NCBI RefSeq assembly: GCF_000219535.2
Contig: NZ_CP007806.1
Span: 4,402,501 to 4,466,500 of the forward strand
Reading direction: 5' to 3'
DNA length: 64,000 nt
DNA from: Brevibacillus laterosporus LMG 15441
GTDB lineage: Bacteria; Bacillota; Bacilli; Brevibacillales; Brevibacillaceae
In this document: positions 55,332-61,876 of the stretch, piece after piece
Layout: each line of letters starts with the position of its first letter
Position numbering within the stretch: position 1 is the stretch's first letter
Translations under genes and position numbers: made by a program
Notes under the pieces: generated by a model
The model's database searches: none
What the model was told of the DNA's origin: nothing
What the model saw: the letters and a program-made list of their open reading frames with translations, nothing else

Positions 55332-55580
55332 CTAGAAGCAACGGGAACAACGACTGCATCGGAAGCAATTGATGAAGAGGCAAACGCAGCTACAGGAACA
55401 ACTGCACGAACAACTGCATGAGCAGCTACAGGAACAACTGCACGAGCAGCGGTGACACCGTCCGCATCTTCTCTGAACTAGCATTGCATCTTGCTGACTT
55501 TCATTTTCCCAAGGCGATACATCTCCACCCTGGAATTTGTCAACTTTCAACTTTTTAAGTTCGTTTTGGAAATCATCCAT
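55332..55580 (-). CDS. TOMM precursor peptide with Cys-Ser polymer core
   Basis: 82 residues. The leader (1-38) begins MDDFQNELKKLKVDKFQ, continues GGDVSPWENESQQ and ends QRR; this is the leader type of the Bacillus heterocycloanthracin family (probable heterocycle-containing bacteriocin, BA_2677-like). The core (39-82) starts CGRCHRC, then Cys and Ser alternate ten times, then CVCLFINC and finally FRCSRCSRCF: 18 Cys and 12 Ser in 44 residues. GGAGG is 7-8 nt before ATG 55580. The maturation enzymes follow directly. The product would be a peptide with many thiazole and oxazole rings; its structure, cleavage site and activity are unknown. Confidence 0.92.
   Translation of the reverse strand: MDDFQNELKKLKVDKFQGGDVSPWENESQQDAMLVQRRCGRCHRCSCSCSCSCSCSCSCSCSCSCVCLFINCFRCSRCSRCF
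55386..55445 (-). repeat. in-gene tandem repeat encoding the Cys-Ser tract
   Basis: A 24-nt block (starting TCGTGCAGTTGTTCC, ending TGTAGCTGC) occurs at 55422-55445 and again, identical, at 55386-55409, separated by a related 12-nt unit. Identical synonymous codons in the two blocks point to recent duplication by slippage. Confidence 0.85.
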
Positions 55581-55754
55581 AATTACTACCTCCAGTATCC
55601 AAATATGCTACTTAGTAACTTTTGCCGAACGGGTGAAGCTATCCAATACACGAATACCCTTCAGCGAATATACTCTACATGTATGAAAGATCATCCTTGA
55701 TTGGCTCCTCCTGCATAAGCCTATTTTTGGGGACCCTTAAAAAACGCAAGAAAA

Positions 55755-55783
55755 GAGCCACCTTCCGAGTGGAAAGTGGCCCT
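55755..55783 (-). terminator. terminator-like hairpin upstream of the precursor gene
   Basis: On the minus strand GCCACTTT and AAGGTGGC pair (one mismatch) around an 8-nt loop and are followed by TTTT. It would separate the recombinase remnant from the TOMM operon. Between it and the precursor (55581-55754) I see no consensus promoter. Confidence 0.5.
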
Positions 55784-55808
55784 TCATTTAAATTGCTCAC
55801 CGATGTGG

Positions 55809-55843
55809 AAATCCCCATGCCCAGCTAACGTGTGTGGGGATTT
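55809..55843 (+). terminator. terminator-like hairpin
   Basis: AAATCCCCA and TGGGGATTT pair around a 17-nt loop and are followed by GTTTTT on the plus strand. Confidence 0.45.
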
Positions 55844-55887
55844 GTTTTTACGCCTGTATGTGTCATTCGCTTTTACAAATTTGTCCA

Positions 55888-56203
55888 TCAGTTGCTCGAG
55901 CAAATGAAGCCGCCCTCGCAAGGTGCCAAATCCTCCTGGACATGCCTCAACCAACCAATGAAATCACTTAATAAATCAAGACTTACATCTTCATAAACCT
56001 TCCTTTCCTCATTAAGGAATTTGAAATACAGCATCAGATGATAACAATAGGATTTTAAGGTATTCTCAGCTTTTCCAAGATTGTCTAGGTATTTTAAATA
56101 TTTTATGACAGGGTACGATGGATTGGTTATCTAAATTAAGGAGTATATATCGACGTTTTGTAACACCAAAATTATCTTCTAGCCTAACTTCCCGGACCTT
56201 CAT
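55888..56203 (-). pseudogene. decayed tyrosine recombinase (N-terminal part)
   Basis: The minus strand encodes MKVREVRLEDNF...RRYILLNLDNQ, then after a frameshift PVIKYLKYLDNLGKAENTLK, SYCYHLMLYFKFLNEERK and SLDLLSDFIGWLRH. This is the core-binding (SAM-like) domain of phage integrase/Tn554-type recombinases. A stop ends it at 55888, and the catalytic domain with its Arg/His/Tyr residues is missing. It is a remnant of a mobile element next to the TOMM cluster. The rest of 55581-56660 holds only hairpins and short uncertain reading frames. Confidence 0.75.
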
Positions 56204-56354
56204 TATATCCCCCTTGAAAATTGTTTTCGTCGATTCGATAGTATGTCTTTAACGCTGGTATTTCCAAATTGATACAGAGGGTCTATTCAATGTTACCTAT
56301 AAATTCGGTAAACCTTTCGTTTAGATAAAGAGTTTTTTAGCAAAAAAAATAGGC

Positions 56355-56384
56355 AGATTACAAACGTAGAATACGTTGTAATCT
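56355..56384. repeat. hairpin, 13-bp inverted repeat
   Basis: AGATTACAA(A)CGTA pairs with TACGTTGTAATCT around a three-base loop, with one unpaired A. It has no T run; function unknown. Confidence 0.45.
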
Positions 56385-56440
56385 TCTTCAAATTATAGTC
56401 TATATAATACAGCTATTATCATTACATCTTTTCTATTAGA

Positions 56441-56493
56441 AAAAGGCCTGCTCCTCAAATTAACAATCTGAGCGAGCAAGGCCCCTTTTTTTA
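56441..56493. terminator. bidirectional terminator downstream of the NUDIX region
   Basis: AAAAAGGCC-TGCTC pairs with GAGCAAGGCCCCTTTTTTT around an ~18-nt loop. A 23-codon frame starting TTG at about 56583 on the minus strand lies in front of it and could be a tiny peptide, but support is weak. Confidence 0.65.
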
Positions 56494-56660
56494 TTGAATG
56501 ATATAAAAAATTATGCTTGTTCTAGATTAGATGCATGCTCTGCTAAGATATGTAACGCGATCATTATCTGAAAAACGCTCAACTGACATCACCTTTCCTT
56601 ATGTACAAGTTTTTGATGATATCCTTACTCATATTCAGAGTGAAAACATGTGAAAAGTCT

Positions 56661-57071
56661 TTAGCGATTTTTTAACTGATCAATAGCATACGTGGTAGTT
56701 ATCGTAATGTTATCCGGCAACTCGTCGATAGGGAACCACTCTACTTTCTCTAAAGCGTGCGGCTCCAGATTTTGAACCTCGCCGCTGCTGATATGGGCGA
56801 TAAAAGTTGGGGCAATCCAATGGACATTTTCTGCTTGAACAATATGATTGGTCACACACAATAGGCTGTCAATGACGATATCTATATTAAGCTCCTCTTT
56901 TATTTCACGTATCACGGCATCTTCAATGGTTTCCATATAGTCCACCTTACCTCCAGGTAGACTCCAGCACCCGGCTTCTGGTGCTTTTTTGCGTAAGACA
57001 AGCAGGATTCGTCTATTGTCATCTATGATTGCGGCTCCTACACCCACTCTGGGAATATTGTTATTTATCAT
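56661..57071 (-). CDS. NUDIX hydrolase
   Basis: 136 residues. The NUDIX box GGKVDYMETIEDAVIREIKEEL (written in parts: GGKVDYMETIEDA, REIKEELNI) with REx2EE metal ligands is complete, at about residues 37-59. It begins VGVGAAIIDDNRRILLVLRKK, as in MutT-like and ADP-ribose/nucleotide pyrophosphatases. NUDIX enzymes hydrolyse nucleoside diphosphates linked to another moiety; substrate unknown. AAAGGAGG precedes ATG 57071. Confidence 0.88.
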   Translation of the reverse strand: MINNNIPRVGVGAAIIDDNRRILLVLRKKAPEAGCWSLPGGKVDYMETIEDAVIREIKEELNIDIVIDSLLCVTNHIVQAENVHWIAPTFIAHISSGEVQNLEPHALEKVEWFPIDELPDNITITTTYAIDQLKNR

Positions 57072-57235
57072 AAAAGAACCTCCTTTAGTTGAAATATTCT
57101 TTATTTTACATAATAAAGAGGGGGCTATTTAGCCTCCCACTTTATATATTCACGCGTATTTTTGCTCTTTGAAGGGGTCTCCCTACATTCATATAAGTAA
57201 TGATTATAATCTATTATATACGAATCCCTACTTCA

Positions 57236-57272
57236 TCTTCTACAGGTATCCATCAGAATCCTCATTACGTTA
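57236..57272 (-). pseudogene. short fragment of a YolD-like gene
   Basis: CTTCTACAGGTATCCATCAG and the following bases match the 3' ends of the two larger YolD-like copies at 57975 and 59602 (the WIPVED-coding segment). It is a third, nearly erased copy. The rest of 57072-57455 shows no gene. Confidence 0.5.
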
Positions 57273-57455
57273 TTACATGTCGGCTTTATCAATGCTTTGA
57301 CGAGTAAATGGAGGTTTTGACGAAAAAAACCCCCGCTTGGTCGATACTGGCAGGATTTGCTGATGTAAACCACTAGTTTACATGCATTGTTACCAATGGT
57401 TTCTTTACTAATTATTTCTTTATATGCAATGATGATACAAAAAAGGATGAATGAA

Positions 57456-57863
57456 ATGAGTTTAGGTCAGCAATTGAAAAAGTTCCGTGAATTAAAGTCT
57501 CTTTCACAAGAAGATATAGCTCAAAAAATTGGTGTGACTAGGCAAGCTGTCTATAAATGGGAAAATGACAAAAGCTATCCTGACATTGATAATTTGATTT
57601 TACTTAGCGAGTTATACAATGTAACACTAGATGAGTTAATAAAAGGAAACGAGAGCTTCAAAAAAAAGATAATCATCGCCGATCACAAAGATACTGGTTT
57701 GTACGTAGGATTTGTTATTATGTTTATAGGGTTGTTTATTAATGCTGGATCAATTTCAGCATTAATAACAATAGTAGGATTTCTGACAATGGTTTTTTAT
57801 GATGATTTTAATAAAATAATAAAATCCATTTTTAGTTGGTGGGATAGCCAGAAACTTAGTTAA
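57456..57863 (+). CDS. XRE-family helix-turn-helix protein with membrane segments
   Basis: 135 residues. Residues 1-65 are an HTH_3 domain (MSLGQQLKKFRELKSLSQED, IGVTRQAVYKWENDKSYPD, LDELIKGN). The C-terminal part has two hydrophobic segments (YVGFVIMFIGLFINAG, ISALITIVGFLTMVFY). Such membrane-tethered XRE regulators are common in Firmicutes and often control a neighbouring transporter or toxin gene, unknown here. ATG 57456 is preferred over an upstream start because AAAGGATG is 8 nt away and the family begins at MSLG. Confidence 0.8.
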   Translation: MSLGQQLKKFRELKSLSQEDIAQKIGVTRQAVYKWENDKSYPDIDNLILLSELYNVTLDELIKGNESFKKKIIIADHKDTGLYVGFVIMFIGLFINAGSISALITIVGFLTMVFYDDFNKIIKSIFSWWDSQKLS

Positions 57864-57882
57864 GGCTACTCGACAATAACAT

Positions 57883-57919
57883 AAACACCCCATCATAAAT
57901 CTTATTCGATGGGGTGTTT
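57883..57919. terminator. terminator after the XRE gene
   Basis: AAACACCCCATC and GATGGGGTGTTT form a 12-bp perfect stem around a 13-nt loop, followed by GCTG on the plus strand; on the minus strand ATGTT follows. Confidence 0.65.
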
Positions 57920-57974
57920 GCTGTATCCCTGTTCCCACAGGTAATATATTCTATGTAGCTGTAAGAGGCACTGC

Positions 57975-58290
57975 TTAGGCTTCTACACTAATCAAATCTT
58001 CTACAGGTATCCACCAAAAATCCTCATCGTTCTTTAGCTTGATTTGTTTAAACGTTGGATCAAACTTCTCTACCCATCCCTAAGCAGATTCAATTGCTCT
58101 CCTACCTTTCTTTTGTTTCTTTCCACCAGCTATTGTAAGAGCATATCATACTGACGTGGGTCAGAAATCCTGTAACTAAACCCGGCTAGCTCGTCCTCTT
58201 CCATGATCGGTTTCTCGATTAGTTTCTTATCCCGTGAAGCTGACGTACCATTTCTACGTATTAAGGTAAAAGTGAATCCAAGAATTTAGT
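57975..58290 (-). pseudogene. YolD-like gene, badly decayed copy
   Basis: Fragments KFLDSLLP, KKLIEKPIMEEDELAGFSYR, ISDPRQYD, SWWKETKER, WVEKFDPTFKQIKLKNDEDF and WWIPVEDLISVEA can be read in different frames, with frameshifts and a W-to-stop change. It parallels the copy at 59602-59969. The C-terminal part is in better shape here than in that copy. YolD-like proteins often accompany Y-family polymerases, but none is near. The remaining 57920-58437 is AT-rich leader of the toxin gene. Confidence 0.7.
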
Positions 58291-58437
58291 AAGCTATCAC
58301 CTTTTTATATATGCATTTTTTTACTAAAAAAATATATTTTTTATTTAATTCTAAATATTCCCATGTAATCTTCCGATATATTATTTGGGTATATTTGTAT
58401 ATCCACTATTATTTTAAAAAATATCAGGAGGATGAAC

Positions 58438-59250
58438 ATGGTATCAGTTTCTAGTGCTTCAAATTCTTACAGGCAAAATATGAACGGCGCAAGAGAAGTA
58501 ATGGCCTTGAGAAATCAACAAGAGCAAAGTAACAATGATCATCTGCAAGGTAATATTCAAAGCGATAGGGTACAAATATCAAAAGAAGGTAAACAATTGT
58601 ATCTAGCTAGCGCTTCAGCTCGTTCTAATTCATGGTGGGATGATTTAAAAGATACGGCCTCTGATTGGATTGACTCTAGTAAGAGATGGCTAGTTGATGC
58701 TGGTAATTTTTTATTAGACGCTGCCAAAGCAGGACTGGACTTCTTAATTTTAGATGATGTAAAAACAATTTTTGATCCAAAAGCTAGTGATGCAGAGAAA
58801 GGATTCGCAATTCTCTCTCTATTCCCTGCAGGAAAAGGTGCAAAGGCCGGTAAGAAAGCATATAATCTTTTAAAAGAGCATGGTGATGATATAGCTAGTT
58901 TTGCTAATAAGGTTTTAAATGGCCGAAAGAAAATTGGAAAATATTATGTTAATTCGAGAATCGATGAAGATTCTTTTCTTATACGCGAAACTGAAAAAGC
59001 AATGAAAGATAAAAAGCTTCAAGCTGAAGCAAATCATTTACTCAATGAGTATTTAAAAGGAAATAGTAATCCCGGTTCAGGGAACAACTATCTTTTTAAT
59101 GGGGTTTTTGAGCTTCGTTCAAAAAATGGAGCTAGAGTATATCTAAGAACTGAAGGAGATACCGTTGAAATACTGGCAAAGTCAGATAAAAAAAATCAAG
59201 CTAAAGTTATTGAACGTCTAGAAGAAATATACAGAAAGAAAAGAAAATAA
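58438..59250 (+). CDS. polymorphic toxin with pre-toxin (PT-TG-like) domain
   Basis: About 270 residues. The N-terminus (1-65) is polar and ends SDRVQISKEGKQLYLASAS, a segment like the DxVxIS-x-EGK/AKxL stretch of FlgM-type proteins; no signal peptide. Residues ~95-150, ILDDVKTIFDPKASDAEKGF and ALLSLFP-like ILSLFPAGKGAKAGKKAYNL, resemble the pre-toxin PT-TG domain. The last ~95 residues (ETEKAMKDKKLQAEANHLLN, GVFELRSKNGARVYLRTEGD, EILAKSDKKNQAKVIERLEE) look like a RelE/Gp49-type ribonuclease fold. AGGAGG is 6 nt before ATG 58438 and touches the earlier ATG 58432. The next gene is its likely immunity protein. Confidence 0.7.
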   Translation: MVSVSSASNSYRQNMNGAREVMALRNQQEQSNNDHLQGNIQSDRVQISKEGKQLYLASASARSNSWWDDLKDTASDWIDSSKRWLVDAGNFLLDAAKAGLDFLILDDVKTIFDPKASDAEKGFAILSLFPAGKGAKAGKKAYNLLKEHGDDIASFANKVLNGRKKIGKYYVNSRIDEDSFLIRETEKAMKDKKLQAEANHLLNEYLKGNSNPGSGNNYLFNGVFELRSKNGARVYLRTEGDTVEILAKSDKKNQAKVIERLEEIYRKKRK

Positions 59251-59270
59251 CACAATCATAAGGAGAAAAT

Positions 59271-59594
59271 ATGAAACATGTAGTAAAAGAAATATGGATC
59301 AATGTAGAGCAGTCAGAAGATAAAAATTACGACATTTACGATAACAATGTTGATATAATGGTAACGTTATCAGACAACTCAAAGTGGGTCGCAACATTCT
59401 TCACCTATGAAAATATAAAGACACTCCAACAAAAAAATAAAAAAACTGGTGAGAATTTAAAAGGTGCTTACCTATGGGCAAGTGATATGGTTTTGGTTGA
59501 TAACGTTAGTAGAAAAAGAATAGAGGAAATAATAAACCATTTAATAAACGAGGATGACTTTAAATATATATTTGTCCATTGTGAAGATGATTGA
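59271..59594 (+). CDS. putative immunity protein for the preceding toxin
   Basis: 107 residues, acidic at the C-terminus (DFKYIFVHCEDD), no signal peptide. It begins KHVVKEIWINVEQSEDKNYD and has MVTLSDNSKWVATFFTYENI and GAYLWASDMVLVDNVSRKRI. It starts 20 nt after the toxin stop with AAGGAG, and small acidic cytosolic proteins in this position neutralise the toxin in polymorphic systems. I do not recognise the family by sequence. Assignment rests on position and size. Confidence 0.6.
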   Translation: MKHVVKEIWINVEQSEDKNYDIYDNNVDIMVTLSDNSKWVATFFTYENIKTLQQKNKKTGENLKGAYLWASDMVLVDNVSRKRIEEIINHLINEDDFKYIFVHCEDD

Positions 59595-59601
59595 TTAAAA
59601 A

Positions 59602-59969
59602 TCAGGCGTGAAACCAAGTGAGAGTAGATTTATTCTCTACTCTCACTACATCCTCAATAGGTATCCACCAAAAATCCTCGTCATTCCTTAACTTAAATCT
59701 GTTTAAACGTTGAATCAAACTTCTCTACCCATCCCCAAGCAGATTCAATTAGTCCTCTTCCCTCTTTTGTTTCTTTCCACCAGCTAATTGTAAGAGCATA
59801 TTCATACTGACGTGGGTCAGATATCATGTAGCAAAACTCGGCCAGCTCATCCTCTTTAATGATCGGTTTCTCGATTAGTTTCTTATACTCGTGATACTGA
59901 CGTAACATTTCTGCATGTTCTGGCAAGATGAATTTCGGTTACAAGTGGATCCAGGATTTTGCTAGCCAT
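59602..59969 (-). pseudogene. YolD-like gene with two frameshifts
   Basis: Reading from ATG 59969 (AGGAGATG upstream) gives MASKILDPLVTEIHL, then after a 1-nt insertion PEHAEMLRQYHEYKKLIEKP, IIKEDELAEFCYMISDPRQY, ALTISWWKETKEGRGLIESA, then after a second insertion LRNDEDFWWIPIEDVV and a stop at 59602. Total 368 nt, exactly two more than 122 codons. PEHAEMLR, KPIIKEDELAE and WWIPIEDVV match the YolD-like pattern. The longest intact frame left is 77 codons (TTG 59926), so it may be dead or produce a shortened protein. Confidence 0.7.
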
Positions 59970-60056
59970 CAAAACATCTCCTTAAACACGAATGTATGTT
60001 CTTATTTTATTAGATGATGAGGAGATTAGGCAATGGGTAAAATTACATGTTTATCA

Positions 60057-60086
60057 ACAAAAACCCGCCAATTTAAAGCTGGCGGG
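60057..60086 (-). terminator. terminator after the secreted-protein gene
   Basis: CCCGCCA and TGGCGGG pair around a 9-nt loop; TTTTT follows on the minus strand, 30 nt past the stop. Confidence 0.85.
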
Positions 60087-60115
60087 GAATTGTATCTTTC
60101 ATCATGGTTTTTTTA

Positions 60116-61162
60116 TTAATCTTTAAAATCTAAATCATCTTTGCGTTCGTCATAGATAATGTTATCATCCCAATATTCATCATAGTCAATTCCAATGTAC
60201 GGCTCGTTATGCCATATTTTATAATATACTTTCATATCAAATCCGTTATTTGACTTAGGAGACTCTATCTCCACTCCTTTGGTGAAGCCAAAATCCTTCA
60301 TCACATAGAAATCCTGCCAAAGAAATGAGGCGTTAACTACGTCCCAAGTAACAGTATTTTTAGAAGGGCTAAAATTAGTTTCAATATCTATACTGCCGCC
60401 TGTGTCTACTTCCCATGAAACTCCCCCAGGTATTCCAATATCTATACTGGTTTTATTGTCTGAGGTTTGCGGCTTCGGATTCAAAATTTCTATATTGTCT
60501 GATTTTCTTGCCGGATTCCAAGTGCTTTTAAATTTATAAAGTCTAGGATCCCAAGTACCTTTAAGCATATGCTCATGATCAGCTCTTAGGTAATATTGAT
60601 GTATCTTACTTGTAGAGCCTCCGTAATATGCCCTGTACTCCGTATACCAAAATTTTCCCAGTTTGCTATTTGAAACGGTTATCCCTAAAGCTCTATCTCT
60701 TAACTTGTAACTCGGTGTCGTACTTAAGGTGTTGTATTCAACATCCTTCTCTGATTTTTCTTCGAATTTTTTTAGCGCAGATTCCATTATCTCCATAAGG
60801 TTATCGTCAGAAATATCATCCTTGGATTTAATATATACCGGCGACTTATCCCCATCGACGTTAATTACACCAAAATACTTAAGATTGCCCGGCTCATCTT
60901 CTTTCAAAGAAAATTTCGACTTTTCATCCATTATATCAACGGATACTTTTTCAGCGTTAGCAACAGTAGCTGTGGCTCTAGTGCTCTCTTGACTCAACTT
61001 ATTACTGTTACTATGTTTAAGCATTCTTAGGAACTCTTTTTCATCATTTGCAATTTGTACGTTTAAAGGTTTTTCAGCAGCTAATGAAATTCCATTTGGT
61101 ACAGAAACCACCCCTACTAACAGTAAAGACATTATCAATGCGCTAAGCCTATTCTTTTTCAT
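60116..61162 (-). CDS. secreted protein of unknown function
   Basis: 348 residues with a clear signal peptide (LSALIMSLLLVGVVSVPNGI, cleavage near SLAA-EK). The mature part has an N-terminal charged region with EKVSVDIMDEKSKF and a C-terminal strand-rich, Trp/Tyr-rich region: WYTEYRAYYGGSTSKIHQYY, GTWDPRLYKFKSTWNPARKS, DIGIPGGVSWEVDTGGSIDI and FLWQDFYVMKDFGFTKGVEI. The last pattern is reminiscent of beta-rich secreted effectors but I recognise no family. AAGGAG precedes ATG 61162. It lies beside the toxin/immunity genes in the accessory island. Confidence 0.7.
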   Translation of the reverse strand: MKKNRLSALIMSLLLVGVVSVPNGISLAAEKPLNVQIANDEKEFLRMLKHSNSNKLSQESTRATATVANAEKVSVDIMDEKSKFSLKEDEPGNLKYFGVINVDGDKSPVYIKSKDDISDDNLMEIMESALKKFEEKSEKDVEYNTLSTTPSYKLRDRALGITVSNSKLGKFWYTEYRAYYGGSTSKIHQYYLRADHEHMLKGTWDPRLYKFKSTWNPARKSDNIEILNPKPQTSDNKTSIDIGIPGGVSWEVDTGGSIDIETNFSPSKNTVTWDVVNASFLWQDFYVMKDFGFTKGVEIESPKSNNGFDMKVYYKIWHNEPYIGIDYDEYWDDNIIYDERKDDLDFKD

Positions 61163-61250
61163 CCTTTCATCTCCTTGTTAAATGTTTTATAATCTTCATT
61201 AATAGTTACCATTATTTCTAATAAATGTAAATGAAAAAGGGTGTGTTTTA

Positions 61251-61457
61251 TTGAATAAATTAGTAGGATTTTTACTTTTAGGACTTTCGTCTTTAACAGT
61301 AGCTATTGTATATTCTTTACATGAGATAGCGAACTCAATAAAAGAAGCTGCTTCAGGTAATTTTTCACGTGGAGGCCTCCCTGATTTTATTTTCATATTA
61401 ATTGGTTTATCTGTATTTATTAGTATCTTGTGCTTCGTCTCAAAAGATAAAGAATGA
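61251..61457 (+). CDS. small membrane protein, 68 residues
   Basis: Two hydrophobic segments (LVGFLLLGLSSLTVAIVYSL and FIFILIGLSVFISILCFVS) separated by a polar loop with KEAASGNFSRGG. The start is TTG 61251 behind AAGGG, with moderate spacing. It is divergent from the secreted-protein gene by 88 nt and followed by a 20-bp palindrome. Family not recognised. It could be a holin-like or regulatory membrane peptide, but this is speculative. Confidence 0.5.
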   Translation: MNKLVGFLLLGLSSLTVAIVYSLHEIANSIKEAASGNFSRGGLPDFIFILIGLSVFISILCFVSKDKE

Positions 61458-61477
61458 TCCATTTATATCAAAAATAG

Positions 61478-61497
61478 CCCTCCACATATGTGGAGGG
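61478..61497 (+). terminator. palindromic terminator-like stem
   Basis: CCCTCCACATATGTGGAGGG is a perfect 20-base palindrome followed by GGTTTCTC and later T7. It probably ends the small membrane gene. The 340 bases beyond (61500-61840) contain a 61-codon frame on the minus strand ending RVRIKWAGIAE that I cannot assign. Confidence 0.6.
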
Positions 61498-61842
61498 GGT
61501 TTCTCATGTTTTTTTAAAATCTATTTTTTAAATCACCAATGTTTGGTTGCAAGATTTCATAAAAATAAGCAAAATGGTTGCAGAGTTGGTTGTCCAAGAA
61601 AAAGAATGAAAAACCTCACGATTAATGGAGGGTTTTATAGTTATTTATTCTGCGATTCCTGCCCACTTAATCCTTACCCGATCGTCAAGCTCCCAAAGGT
61701 TATCGACCTTTATTATGATTAGCCCACCGTATACAAACATCCATAAAATCTGCCATGATTCAGTTAAAACTTCTAATAGGTGAAGCCTTAGGTGAGCCTG
61801 GACGGCGGACTCCAATAAAAATAACATCATTTAAAGTAAATT

Positions 61843-61868
61843 AAAGAGGCGGTTTTCCGCCTCTTTTT
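61843..61868. terminator. terminator of the pepA-CoA-binding-yuiH operon
   Basis: AAAGAGGCGG and CCGCCTCTTT form a perfect stem with a four-base loop, followed by T runs, 9 nt past the yuiH-like stop. Confidence 0.85.
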
Positions 61869-61876
61869 TATCCTAA

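Noticed and set aside
55386..55464. Tandem repeat considered as CRISPR-like or noncoding minisatellite
   Set aside because: The repeats have no spacers, stay in frame, and encode the Cys-Ser core behind a conserved leader.
55491..55700. Plus-strand frame opposite the TOMM precursor
   Set aside because: It has no ribosome site and lies antisense to a precursor with a recognised leader and linked maturation genes.
56512..56583. 23-codon minus-strand peptide frame (TTG start) before the 56441 terminator
   Set aside because: A plausible ribosome site exists but the frame is too short and unrecognised; I recorded it only with the terminator.
61645..61830. Minus-strand 61-codon frame ending RVRIKWAGIAE
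   Set aside because: The start is unclear and no family is recognised; it may be a gene remnant but I could not support it as a gene.
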